Source of the DNA: JAXGTO01 sp040774885
GTDB lineage: Bacteria; Actinomycetota; Coriobacteriia; Coriobacteriales; Eggerthellaceae
Reading direction: 5' to 3'
NCBI GenBank assembly: GCA_040774885.1
Contig: JAXGTO010000008.1
Location: forward strand, 1-64,000
Length of the DNA: 64,000 nt
The position numbers and the translations under genes were made by a program. A model generated the notes under the pieces. The model did not search any database and had not been told where the DNA came from. It saw only the letters and a list, made by a program, of their open reading frames with translations. Below are positions 9,801-16,995 of this stretch, one piece after another. How positions within the stretch are numbered: the first letter of the stretch is position 1; each line of letters opens with the position of its first letter.

Positions 9801-10199
9801 GACATGATCGTGGTGGTGCTGGTAACGGCTGCCGCGGCTTTGGCGTTCATCGTGCTGTACAACCTGACCAACATCAACATCACCGAGCGCCAGCGCGAAA
9901 TAGCCAGTCTCAAGGTGCTCGGCTTCACTCCGCGCGAAGTCGATCTCTACATATTCCGCGAGATCATCTTGCTCACGCTGATCGGCGCGGCGCTGGGCCT
10001 GGTACTGGGCGTATGGATGGAAGGTTTCGTGGTGGTGACCGCCGAGGTGGATCAGGTGATGTTCGGCCGCGACATCCATGTCTGGAGCTTCGTTGCCGCC
10101 TACGTGCTGACTGTGGTATTCAGCATCTTGGTAATGCTGGTGATGCGCAGGAAGCTCGACAAGGTGGACATGGTGGAGAGCCTCAAGTCCGTCGAATAG
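6810..10199 (+). CDS. FtsX-like ABC permease with a long extracytoplasmic coiled coil
   Basis: At 1,129 residues this is the membrane partner of the preceding ATPase. A first TM helix (residues ~18-38) leads to an external domain. Residues ~250-565 are Ala/Gln/Asp/Ser-rich with heptad-like QLDDA/AQAQYDS repeats, a long coiled-coil hairpin. FtsX domain 1 (~575-715) has three TM segments starting with AAVFPFIFFLVAAL. A second half (~745-1129) repeats a TM, a MacB-like periplasmic-core domain and a final FtsX domain (MIVVVLVTAAAALAFIVLYN onward). The 10-TM, coiled-coil layout resembles uncharacterised Actinobacteria and Firmicutes permeases. Such systems may activate wall hydrolases or export peptides or lipids; the substrate cannot be inferred. 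The 3' end is partly duplicated just downstream. Confidence 0.88.
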   Translation: MRNAFDKEVFRSITHSWGRFLAIAGIVALGCGFYAGLRMTGPDMRSNADAFYDGTQLYDLRMLSSLGWSDDQVDQVSDIEGVEAVMPARSTDAMVTAGSEQYAVRIDSLDSDAATQSDTSDGIHAVSDDDSYLNRPILAEGEWATEEGECMISADKVTNNPISIGDTITVEYGTDNIDDVLETRTFTVVGKVHSSVYDCSTSLGSTSLGSGTLQQYLFVSPQNFKEDAPYTELYVRVAGAADEFSGSDAYQAKVDQVADRIDEQSDALADSRRDQLKADAQATLDEKTADYNQAKTDADSQLADAQAELDDASATIADSESQLASGQAQYESGAVQLSNGSIEAQQQLDDAYSQLESSRAQLVDAQQQLDDQASQLQSAWTDYETQLASWQDGWNQYQDGLSQIQAAIDALDPTDPTYSYQLAALQQKRDELESSTGADLSASKQQLDDAKSTLDESQASYDAAAPAAQQTIDDGWTSYAAGQQEYYAQAEAAQATIDSSQSQLDSSAAQLSDAQSQIDQGKQQLADAQAQYDSEAADAQAKLDDAKSQIDQAQSDIDAIDSPDIYTLDRTKNYGVSSFKSDGERVDNIAAVFPFIFFLVAALVALTTMTRMVDEERVLIGTYKALGYGKMRITSKYLAYAAIASIAGAVVGIVVLSQVLPYTICLAYAIIYNVPQQPLPLNIDMPLALLSAGMGVGITLFATWAAAAATLREQPAALMLPRAPKAGKRILMERITPLWKRLSFSWKVTFRNLFRYKKRFAMTVIGIGGCTALLLTGLGLSNAINDIIDKQFGEILHYNVVVTMRDDADSADVDAAEDTLRTDGGSSLVTRSDDSNTFYSSDSHEGTVSTVTEVPEEPDEFRQLVTMRTRIGHQDVALDDDSMVITEKLATTLGVGVGDEVTLYDQDSVGNATGDGYRITVSGIVESYVGNYAFMGSNVYRSIYGEEPTYRSIMAQCTDDMQQRDTLTADLRSRDQVETVAYNDETIDSYRQMLSSVDMIVVVLVTAAAALAFIVLYNLTNINITERQREIASLKVLGFTPREVDLYIFREIILLTLIGAALGLVLGVWMEGFVVVTAEVDQVMFGRDIHVWSFVAAYVLTVVFSILVMLVMRRKLDKVDMVESLKSVE

Positions 10200-10240
10200 C
10201 AAGGGCGGAGTGCGACCAAGCGTCCTTGGTATGCGGGCGG

Positions 10241-10277
10241 GAAGCTCGACAAGGAGAGCCTCAAGTCCGTTGAATAG
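10241..10277 (+). repeat. Partial direct copy of the 3' end of the FtsX permease gene
   Basis: These 37 bp repeat 10151-10199, the last codons and stop of the permease gene, with a 12-bp in-frame deletion (TGGACATGGTGG) and one substitution. The copy would still encode KLDKESLKSVE and a TAG stop. It lies in the 204-bp gap before lysA, which otherwise holds only the lysA promoter region. Confidence 0.8.
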
Positions 10278-10363
10278 GCCTGCAGGCGGCGTGCGCGGGG
10301 AAATACGTGCGAAATGCGCTTGGGATATTGTGCGAGATCGAACGGTAAGCGCGCTGTGTGGGA

Positions 10364-10369
10364 TACAAT
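10364..10369 (+). promoter_or_regulatory. Candidate -10 element (TACAAT) of lysA
   Basis: TACAAT lies 34 bp before the lysA ATG. A matching -35 hexamer is not convincing, so only the -10 is called. Confidence 0.35.
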
Positions 10370-10403
10370 GGCGCCTACGATATCCACTCCGAAAGGACCG
10401 CGC

Positions 10404-11762
10404 ATGTCTCTGCCCGCATCCGACACTTCCAAAAAGGCCGACGGCCGCACCACCATGGAATTGGGAGCCGTGCTGCCGCACACGGCCGAAGTGCACGATG
10501 ACCACCTGTTCATCGGCGGCGTCGACATGGTCGATTTGGCCCATCGGCAGGGCACTGCGCTTTACGTCTTCGACGAAGCCGATGTGCGCAACCGCATGGA
10601 AACCTATCGCGAGGCGTTTCATCGTCGTTATGCGGATTCCGATGTGCTGTATGCCAGCAAGGCGTTTTTGAACAAGGCCATGGCGCGCATTGCCGCCGAA
10701 GAGGGCATGTGCCTGGACGTTTCGGGCGGCGGTGAGCTGGCCATCGCGCTGGCGGCCGGATTCCCCGCCGAGCGCGTGTTCGTCCACGGCAACAACAAGA
10801 CGCCGCAAGAACTGGAAGAGGCCATGCGCGCAGGCGTCGGCCGCATCGTGGTCGACAGCCGCATCGAAATCGATCGCGTATCGAAGATCGCCCAGAAACT
10901 CGGGCGCGACCAAGACGTCTTGATGCGCATCACTCCCGGAGTTGAAGCCGATACCCACGAATATGTGCGCACGGGATGCGAAGACAGCAAATTCGGATTC
11001 ACCATGCGCGAAGATTTCGCTTTTACTTGCGTCAAAGATGCGCTGGCGGCCGAGCATGTGAATCTAAAAGGCTTCCACATGCACATCGGCAGCCAGATTT
11101 TCGCGCTCCATTCATTCGGTGAGGCCATCGACGTCATCGTGGAATTCATCGCGCGTGTCAAAGAAACGTATGGATTCGAAGCCGAAGAACTCGATGTGGG
11201 CGGCGGCCTGGGCGTGGCCTATATGGCCGATGACCAGCCCAGCAGCATCGAAGACTTCGCTGAGATCACCTGCAGCGAACTGGTGAAGGCGTGCGCCAAA
11301 TTCGGCGTGGCCCAACCTCGTTTGCTGTGCGAACCCGGTCGCAGCTTGGTGGCGCCCGCGGGTGTCACGCTGTACACCGTTGGCATCTTGAAGACGCTGC
11401 CCGGTATCCGCAAATACGTGGCCATCGACGGCGGGATGAGCGACAATATCCGTACCGCGCTGTACCACAGCGACTATGAAGCGGTCATTGCCAACAAAGC
11501 CGCCGAACCGCGCACCGAAGTGGTAACGCTGTGCGGCAAGCATTGCGAAAGCGGCGACGCCGTGGTGCTCGATGGCAGTTTGCAGCACCCCGATCTGGGC
11601 GATATCGTGTGCGTGTTCGGCACCGGCGCCTATTGCCACAGCATGTCGAGCAATTACAACGGCCAGCCGCGCCCCGGCGTGGTATTTGTGAAAGACGGTA
11701 AGGCCACGCTGGTCAACCGTCGCGAAACGTACGACGATCTGATGGCAACGGAAGTCGACTGA
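10404..11762 (+). CDS. lysA: Diaminopimelate decarboxylase
   Basis: LysA removes CO2 from meso-diaminopimelate to give L-lysine, a PLP-dependent cytosolic step. The fold type III barrel carries the PLP lysine in LYASKAFLNK, the phosphate-binding HMHIGSQ and GGGLGV segments, and the substrate-binding CEPGR motif. The C-terminal beta domain contains LCGKHCESGD and GAYCHSM. At 452 residues it is slightly longer than average because of an N-terminal extension of ~25 residues. The ATG at 10404 follows AAAGGA by 6 bp. hom begins about 100 bp downstream on the same strand, so aspartate-family synthesis genes are grouped here. Confidence 0.95.
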   Translation: MSLPASDTSKKADGRTTMELGAVLPHTAEVHDDHLFIGGVDMVDLAHRQGTALYVFDEADVRNRMETYREAFHRRYADSDVLYASKAFLNKAMARIAAEEGMCLDVSGGGELAIALAAGFPAERVFVHGNNKTPQELEEAMRAGVGRIVVDSRIEIDRVSKIAQKLGRDQDVLMRITPGVEADTHEYVRTGCEDSKFGFTMREDFAFTCVKDALAAEHVNLKGFHMHIGSQIFALHSFGEAIDVIVEFIARVKETYGFEAEELDVGGGLGVAYMADDQPSSIEDFAEITCSELVKACAKFGVAQPRLLCEPGRSLVAPAGVTLYTVGILKTLPGIRKYVAIDGGMSDNIRTALYHSDYEAVIANKAAEPRTEVVTLCGKHCESGDAVVLDGSLQHPDLGDIVCVFGTGAYCHSMSSNYNGQPRPGVVFVKDGKATLVNRRETYDDLMATEVD

Positions 11763-11865
11763 TGGCGCAAAACCGGATTTCCGACGGGCGTTGGCAACGC
11801 AGCCGACGACCGACCAACCTGCAGACCCCGCAGCTTTTGAAAGCCGCTTGAATAAGGAGAAGGAC

Positions 11866-13155
11866 ATGACGATCAAACTGGGATTGATAGGCACCGGCAC
11901 CGTGGGCGGCGGCTGCATCGATATCTTGCAGAAGCACCGCGAGGATTTCCGCAACCATTACGGCCTGGATGTCGAGCTGGCACGCGTGTGCAGCCGCAAT
12001 CCCGAGCAGGCCATCGAACATGGCGTCGACGACATTTTCACCCAGGATTTCAACGACATCATCAACGACCCCTCCATCGACCTGGTCGTAGAGCTCATCG
12101 GTGGAACCACCGTGGCCAAAGACGTGGTTTGCAACGCGCTCAAGGCCGGCAAAAACGTGGTCACCGCCAACAAAGCGCTCATGGCCACTTGCGGCGAGGA
12201 GATCATGGCTTTGGCCGATGAAGCCCAGTGCGAAATCGCCTTCGAAGCCAGCGTGGGCGGCGGCATCCCCATCATCGACCCGATGAAGCATTCGCTCATC
12301 GCCAATCAGATCGACAGCGTCATGGGCATCGTCAACGGCACCACCAACTACATGCTCACCCGGATGGCCGAAGACGGCCTCGATTACGATGCCGCTCTCA
12401 AAGAAGCCCAAGAAAAGGGCTTTGCCGAAGCCAATCCCACCGCCGATGTCGATGGGTTCGACGCGGCGGCCAAGATAGCCATCCTTGCTTCGATCGCCTT
12501 CAATTCCCGCGTTACCATGGACCAGGTGCCCACCGAAGGCATTCGCGGCATCACCCCCGTCGACCTGGCCACCGCTGCCGAAATGGGCTATTGCATAAAG
12601 CTGCTGGCCATCGCCAACCGCACCGACAAGGGTGTGGACGTGCGCGTGCATCCCACCATGCTTCCCGTGGCGCATCCGTTGGCCACCGTCAACGGCGTGT
12701 TCAACGCCATCTATGTCGTGGGCGATGCCGTAGGCGAAACCATGTTCTTCGGTGAAGGCGCAGGTGCGGGCCCGGCGGCCAGCGCGGTCATGGGCGACGT
12801 GCTGGAAGTGTCGCGCCACATTCAGGCGGGCATCAAACCTCTGGTGGGCTGCACGTGCACCGACCATCTGCCGCTCATGCCCATGGAAGACCTTCACACC
12901 AAGTACTACCTGCATTTCATCGTGGAAGACCGCAGCGGCGTGCTCGCCGCCACCGCCCAGGTGTTCGCCGCCCACGGCGTGAGCGTGTATTCCGTGGTGC
13001 AGCGTGCCATTCGCCACGATGGCGGCGTCGACCTGGTGTATATCACGCATATCGCGCAAGAAAAGAATATCCGCGCCGTGCTCGATGACCTGCAAAAGCT
13101 TGAAGGCGTTTTGGTTCCCGGCCATGAACCTGTGGTGATTCGCGTAGCCGACTAG
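11866..13155 (+). CDS. hom: Homoserine dehydrogenase
   Basis: It reduces aspartate semialdehyde to homoserine, the branch point to methionine and threonine. Residues 1-~110 are the NAD(P)-binding fold (IGTGTVGGG near the N-terminus). The catalytic domain contains NKALMATCGEE, the long EASVGGGIPIIDP segment and GIVNGTTNYM. Residues ~350-429 form an ACT domain (LHFIVEDRSGVLAATAQVF), which usually gives feedback control by threonine. AAGGAGAAGG precedes the ATG at 11866. It follows lysA by ~100 bp, and the metA/metY pair that would use its product lies 3-5 kb downstream. A clear terminator follows. Confidence 0.96.
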   Translation: MTIKLGLIGTGTVGGGCIDILQKHREDFRNHYGLDVELARVCSRNPEQAIEHGVDDIFTQDFNDIINDPSIDLVVELIGGTTVAKDVVCNALKAGKNVVTANKALMATCGEEIMALADEAQCEIAFEASVGGGIPIIDPMKHSLIANQIDSVMGIVNGTTNYMLTRMAEDGLDYDAALKEAQEKGFAEANPTADVDGFDAAAKIAILASIAFNSRVTMDQVPTEGIRGITPVDLATAAEMGYCIKLLAIANRTDKGVDVRVHPTMLPVAHPLATVNGVFNAIYVVGDAVGETMFFGEGAGAGPAASAVMGDVLEVSRHIQAGIKPLVGCTCTDHLPLMPMEDLHTKYYLHFIVEDRSGVLAATAQVFAAHGVSVYSVVQRAIRHDGGVDLVYITHIAQEKNIRAVLDDLQKLEGVLVPGHEPVVIRVAD

Positions 13156-13170
13156 GCGACATAGATTTCC

Positions 13171-13196
13171 AAGAGGCCCGCTATCGCGGGCCTCTT
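13171..13196 (+). terminator. Hairpin terminator after hom
   Basis: Perfect 11-bp stem AAGAGGCCCGC / GCGGGCCTCTT with a TATC loop, 15 bp after the hom stop. The uridine tract is short, but the stem is very GC-rich. Confidence 0.8.
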
Positions 13197-13260
13197 GCAT
13201 TACGCTTCAACCACCATTGCGCCGTCTGTCGGCGTTTAGGTCTCTCGAAGTCGGCCCGCG

Positions 13261-13440
13261 AACCAACCCACCGCCCCGCCGGCCCGTCGGGCGATCGGTC
13301 GGCCTGCAAACCAGCCTGCCAACCCGTCGGCCCGCCAGGCGATCGGTCGGCCCTCGAGCCAACCCGCCGGCCCGCCAATCGGCCGACCCGCCAACCCGCC
13401 AACCCGCCGGCCCGTCGAGCGATCGGTCGTAGGCTGTCAG
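13261..13440. repeat. Degenerate GC-rich repeat tract
   Basis: Three copies of a ~24-bp core (GGCCCGTCGGGCGATCGGTC type) begin near 13280, 13329 and 13408. They are separated by short AACCCGCC / GGCCCGCC iterations. Frames on both strands are open only because of composition. The rest of the 630-bp gap (13156-13785) holds the hom terminator, an orphan terminator at 13618-13652 and the upstream region of the next gene. Confidence 0.65.
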
Positions 13441-13617
13441 CCGGCGAAATCGTTCTTAATGGCTTTTAGTGCTTCTGCCAAATCGAACTGCATCTTTTTC
13501 CGGGTAAAGTACGGATTTCGTCGAATCGCCGCTCGGCAAGAAAAACTGACCTGGGGTTTTGTTGCACGCTGATGAGAAAAGAGACGAAATGGGCTGAAAA
13601 ACCGTTTTTTAATTCAG

Positions 13618-13652
13618 AAAAGATGCAGCAACTTTTCTTGCTGCATCTTTTT
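13618..13652. terminator. Strong orphan (bidirectional) terminator
   Basis: A 14-bp perfect stem AAAAGATGCAGCAA / TTGCTGCATCTTTT with loop CTTTTC is followed by T residues on both strands. It lies 463 bp after the hom stop, beyond hom's own terminator, and 134 bp before the next + strand gene. No recognised gene ends here. Confidence 0.75.
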
Positions 13653-13785
13653 CGTATGCAAAACGAAATGGCGTATCGAGAATGGGGCTGCTTGCAAAAA
13701 AGTGCGCTTGGATAGGGTTGGTGGGACTCGCGTGGTATCCTACCGAATGGGGTGGATGTCAATCCGTTAAGTGAAAGGGGACCCC

Positions 13786-14946
13786 ATGTCCGAAGAAGAA
13801 AAGAAACCTGCGGGAGCACCTGAGCCGCCGAAGGCGCCGGCAAATGCTGCGCCCGAACCGCCATCAGCTGCCGCTGCACCCGAACCGCCCGCGGCCGGTG
13901 CGACCGCGCCCGAATCGCTGTCGCCCGCTGACGCTGCTTATGCCTCCGCGCAAGCGCCGACGCAGCCTGCGCCTGCTTATGCCACACCGGCCCAGCAGCC
14001 CTATGTTGCCGGTCAGCAGCCTCCTGTCGCTCCGGGCGCACCCGGCGTTCCCATGCAATCGAACGGCAAGGCAACAGCCGCGCTGGTATGCGGTATTCTC
14101 GCCATCCTGTTCTCATGGACCATCATTCTGGGTATCGGCTTGGGCATCGCGGCCATCATCTTGGCCGTCAAAGCCGTCAAGGAATCCGGCAAGGACGGCA
14201 AATCCACGGGCGGCAAAGTTTGCGGCATCGTGGGCATCGTGTTCTCCGTGATTACCCTCATCATCGTCATTTGCCTTGTGGCCTTCGGTGTGGCGCTTTT
14301 CAACGATCCCGATTTCCAAGACGCCTACCATGACGCGTACAACAGCGCGCAGAGCGATTCGACATATGGAAGCGGATCTTCATCGAGCAATGGCAGCTCG
14401 TCTTCCTCGGGTTCGGGAAGCAGCTCTTCTTCGACCACCCATGCTGCTACCACCGATGACGAAAAGGCAGCTCAGAAAGTAGTCACCGACTACCTTGATA
14501 CACTCAAAGCTGGCGATGCCGCCTCTTTAAATCAGGTTGCAACCGACACTGATTCGGCGCTTTCCGGCTCCGGCATGTCGTTGAGTGCGCTGGGTATTCT
14601 GCCCAGCGATCTTACCGGCTGGTTGGCCAAGGACATGACCTACACGGTCACCGATGTCTCGGCCAGCGGAACCTACAGCTCAGTTGTCGTTTCGGTTACC
14701 AGTCATGATGTGGTTTCGCTTATCGAGGCCTCAACCAACAGCCTCGATTCTGCCGATACCTCGTCCATTACCGACGAGGCGGCGGTTTATCAGCTCTTGG
14801 GCACCTATATGCTCCAAGCGCGCGATACCACGCCGGCGACGACCAAAACCATTTACTTCGATCTTTCGAAGTCCGGTGATACTTGGACGATAGATGATTC
14901 CTCTAAAACTTACGCCTTGGATTCCATCTATATCTACGGCTGCTGA
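13786..14946 (+). CDS. DUF4190-type membrane protein with extracellular C-terminal domain
   Basis: The function is unknown. The 386-residue protein starts with ~90 residues rich in Pro, Ala and Glu, likely disordered and cytoplasmic. Two TM helices (ALVCGILAILFSWTIILGIG and VCGIVGIVFSVITLIIVICL) flank a basic loop (KAVKESGKDGKS), a DUF4190-like hairpin. A Ser/Gly-rich linker follows, then a ~165-residue polar domain that reads as a secreted ligand-binding or NTF2-like fold (KVVTDYLDTLKAGDAASLN...). GAAAGGGG lies 5 bp before the ATG at 13786. A terminator follows, so it is monocistronic. Confidence 0.75.
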   Translation: MSEEEKKPAGAPEPPKAPANAAPEPPSAAAAPEPPAAGATAPESLSPADAAYASAQAPTQPAPAYATPAQQPYVAGQQPPVAPGAPGVPMQSNGKATAALVCGILAILFSWTIILGIGLGIAAIILAVKAVKESGKDGKSTGGKVCGIVGIVFSVITLIIVICLVAFGVALFNDPDFQDAYHDAYNSAQSDSTYGSGSSSSNGSSSSSGSGSSSSSTTHAATTDDEKAAQKVVTDYLDTLKAGDAASLNQVATDTDSALSGSGMSLSALGILPSDLTGWLAKDMTYTVTDVSASGTYSSVVVSVTSHDVVSLIEASTNSLDSADTSSITDEAAVYQLLGTYMLQARDTTPATTKTIYFDLSKSGDTWTIDDSSKTYALDSIYIYGC

Positions 14947-14989
14947 TTCAATTGCCCTTTTGAGCACCGTAATAGAATAGCCGCAGTTC

Positions 14990-15024
14990 AAAAACGCCAC
15001 TCACCAACTATGGGTGGCGTTTTT
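14990..15024 (+). terminator. Rho-independent terminator
   Basis: Stem AAAAACGCCAC / GTGGCGTTTTT ending in a T run, 43 bp after the DUF4190-type gene. The flanking A run on the other side makes it potentially bidirectional. Confidence 0.85.
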
Positions 15025-15155
15025 CTATGCCTGCCCACCCATAAATATCCGCCGAAACCGTATATTTCACCAACCGTTCGGGTTTCGCCTTCCAGTAAGT
15101 CTTTTTGCTTGAAGACAGAGAATTCGGGGCGAGGCATTTGTGGATGATAGACTGT

Positions 15156-15199
15156 GCCAGTTTGGTGCAACTCCATCGTTATGACGGTTGAAAACTGGC
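15156..15199. repeat. Inverted repeat in the gap before the HAD gene
   Basis: GCCAGTTT and AAACTGGC are 8-bp arms with a partly paired interior (CAAC...GTTG). It sits ~130 bp upstream of the HAD hydrolase start. It may be an operator or a leader hairpin. Nothing else is recognised in 15026-15328. Confidence 0.4.
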
Positions 15200-15328
15200 A
15201 TCGGATATGGCCTTATGGTTAACTGGGCTTGCGAGAGAATAATCGTCACGGCATTTTTTGACTCGGATGCGTCGAATTGAGCAATCTTGATACCGTGGCA
15301 GCCATGTAACGGAAAAAAGGAAGCACGC

Positions 15329-15982
15329 ATGAACCCTGGATTCATCTTCGATTGCGATGGAACGCTGCTCGACTCCATGGAAAAGTGGCGCAGCGTTGAA
15401 ACCGATTTGGCGCAAAGCGCGGATATCGTGTTGACGCCAGTGGAGCGCGATCGCGTGTGCGCTATGACCATTCCCGAAGTAAGTCGATTCTTCCATAATG
15501 CCAAAGGGCTGGGCAAAAGCCCTGAAGACGTGGTTGGCATGATCGATGAACTCATGCTCGATTACTACTGCCACCAGGTAGAACCTCGCAAGGGCGCCGT
15601 GGAGTTCGTCCAGCAATTGGCGGAGCGCGGCATCCCTTGTGCCGTGACGTCTTCTAGCCCGCAGCACTTTTTGCAGGCGGGGCTTGAGCGCGTCGGCATC
15701 CTCGATTGCTTCTGCGCGGTGCTCTCGGTGGACGATGTGGGCCACAGCAAGCGTGAACCGCAGATATTCCTGCGTGCACTCGAACTCATGGATGCCGACG
15801 CCGGTGCCGCCTGGGGTGTCGATGACGCCGTGTACGCGCTCGGCAGCATGGCTGGCGTGGGCTGCCGCACCATCGGAATCTACGACGACGACATAGCCGG
15901 CACCTTCGCGCAGCTGCAAGCTGCCGCCGACGTTGCCGTGCACGAACTTGACGAGCTCGACCCCGACAGCCTCTTGGCTTAG
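15329..15982 (+). CDS. HAD-superfamily hydrolase (beta-phosphoglucomutase / phosphoglycolate phosphatase-like)
   Basis: A 217-residue cytosolic phosphatase or mutase of HAD subfamily I. Motif I is IFDCDGTLLDS with the nucleophilic Asp and acid/base Asp. A helical cap follows (~20-85). Motif II is VTSSSPQ, motif III the Lys in GHSKREPQIF, and motif IV WGVDDAVYAL, where the usual GDS/ED is VDD. The substrate is not predictable. AAAAAAGGAAG precedes the ATG. Its stop codon overlaps that of the convergent metA gene by 4 bp. Confidence 0.88.
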   Translation: MNPGFIFDCDGTLLDSMEKWRSVETDLAQSADIVLTPVERDRVCAMTIPEVSRFFHNAKGLGKSPEDVVGMIDELMLDYYCHQVEPRKGAVEFVQQLAERGIPCAVTSSSPQHFLQAGLERVGILDCFCAVLSVDDVGHSKREPQIFLRALELMDADAGAAWGVDDAVYALGSMAGVGCRTIGIYDDDIAGTFAQLQAAADVAVHELDELDPDSLLA

Positions 15983-16899
15983 CGCGGGAAGTTGCCCAGT
16001 TCGTAGGGGGTGGCCTGGTATACGTAGTAGTTCAGCCAGTTGGTGTAGAGCAGCTGAGCCTGCGCGCGCCAGGTGGAAAGCGGGCTTTTCTGCGGATCGT
16101 CGTCGGGGAAGTAGTGCGCCGGAATGGCCACATCGAGCCCCTTGTCCACGTCGCGCCAGTACTCTTTGGCCAGCGTGCCGCAGTCGTATTCGGGATGGCC
16201 GAACACGAAGAAGTTGCGGCTGTCCTTGCTCTTGGCGATATACACGCCGGCTTCTTGCGAAAGCGCAATGAGCTCCAGCGACGGATTCGCCTCGATGTCC
16301 TCGGCGCGCACCTCGGTGTTGCGGCTGTGCGGCGCATGGAAGACGTCGTCGAAGCCGCGCACCAGCGGGCTGGTCTTCTTAACCAGATAATGTTCGAACA
16401 CGCCGGAAAGCTTGCGGTCAAGCGTGTACTTGGGAATCCCGTAGTGATAATAGATACCGGCTTGCGCACCCCAGCAGATGTGCAGCGTGGAAAACACGTT
16501 GGTGCGCGCCCAATCCATGATGTTGCACAGTTCGGGCCAGTAATCCACGTCTTCGAAATCCATCAGTTCGACGGGCGCCCCGGTGATGATCATGCCGTCG
16601 TAGAAGCTGTCGCGCACCTCTTCGAAGCTGCGGTAGAAGCTCTCAAGATGGTGGGTGGGCGTGTGCTGGCTTTCATGCGAAATGGTGCGCAGCAAATCGA
16701 CCTCGATCTGCAGCGGCGTGTTGGAAAGCTTGCGCAGGATCTGCGTTTCGGTGTCGATTTTGGTAGGCATCAGGTTGAGCAGCAGCACGCGCAGCGGACG
16801 GATGTCCTGGTGCATGGCGCGCCGTTCGGTCATCACGAAGATGTTCTCAGCTTCGAGTGTGCCGGTTGCGGGCAGAGAATCGGGAATCCTGATGGGCAT
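15979..16899 (-). CDS. metA: Homoserine O-acyltransferase (MetA family, probably acetyl-CoA specific)
   Basis: It activates homoserine for methionine synthesis. The 306-residue protein has the nucleophile Cys in HICWGAQAG and the catalytic His/Glu in FGHPEYD, the MetA triad. The acyl-CoA specificity residue (Gly111 in E. coli, Glu in acetyl-CoA enzymes) falls in GAPVELMDF and reads Glu, so O-acetylhomoserine is the likely product despite the family name homoserine O-succinyltransferase. AGGAGG lies ideally before ATG 16899. The gene is divergent from metY, which would consume O-acetylhomoserine, with ~96 bp between them for shared control. Confidence 0.94.
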   Translation of the reverse strand: MPIRIPDSLPATGTLEAENIFVMTERRAMHQDIRPLRVLLLNLMPTKIDTETQILRKLSNTPLQIEVDLLRTISHESQHTPTHHLESFYRSFEEVRDSFYDGMIITGAPVELMDFEDVDYWPELCNIMDWARTNVFSTLHICWGAQAGIYYHYGIPKYTLDRKLSGVFEHYLVKKTSPLVRGFDDVFHAPHSRNTEVRAEDIEANPSLELIALSQEAGVYIAKSKDSRNFFVFGHPEYDCGTLAKEYWRDVDKGLDVAIPAHYFPDDDPQKSPLSTWRAQAQLLYTNWLNYYVYQATPYELGNFPR

Positions 16900-16995
16900 T
16901 GCGGACCTCCTTGGTTGGAACATATATGGTACCAGACAGGTATACTGATGCGTGATACCAACATCGCATCGATGGACACTATGACGGGAGCATCC
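16900..16995. promoter_or_regulatory. Divergent metA-metY promoter region
   Basis: This short AT-richer gap separates divergent metA and metY. It contains TATACT (16941-16946), a plausible metY -10, and CATATATGGTACC with a GGTACC palindrome, which may hold the metA promoter elements. It is too short for a SAM riboswitch in either direction. Confidence 0.45.

Noticed and set aside
8136..11057. A 973-codon minus-strand frame across the FtsX/lysA region
   Set aside because: It runs antisense through two well-supported genes and the gap between them, with a His/Arg-rich composition that indicates a shadow.
13181..13402. Arg/Gly/Ala-rich small protein on the minus strand
   Set aside because: The frame exists only because of the GC-rich repeat tract; no ribosome-binding site or conserved feature.
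16900..16995. SAM riboswitch between metA and metY
   Set aside because: The gap is under 100 bp and shared by two divergent genes; no SAM-I/II core could be traced.
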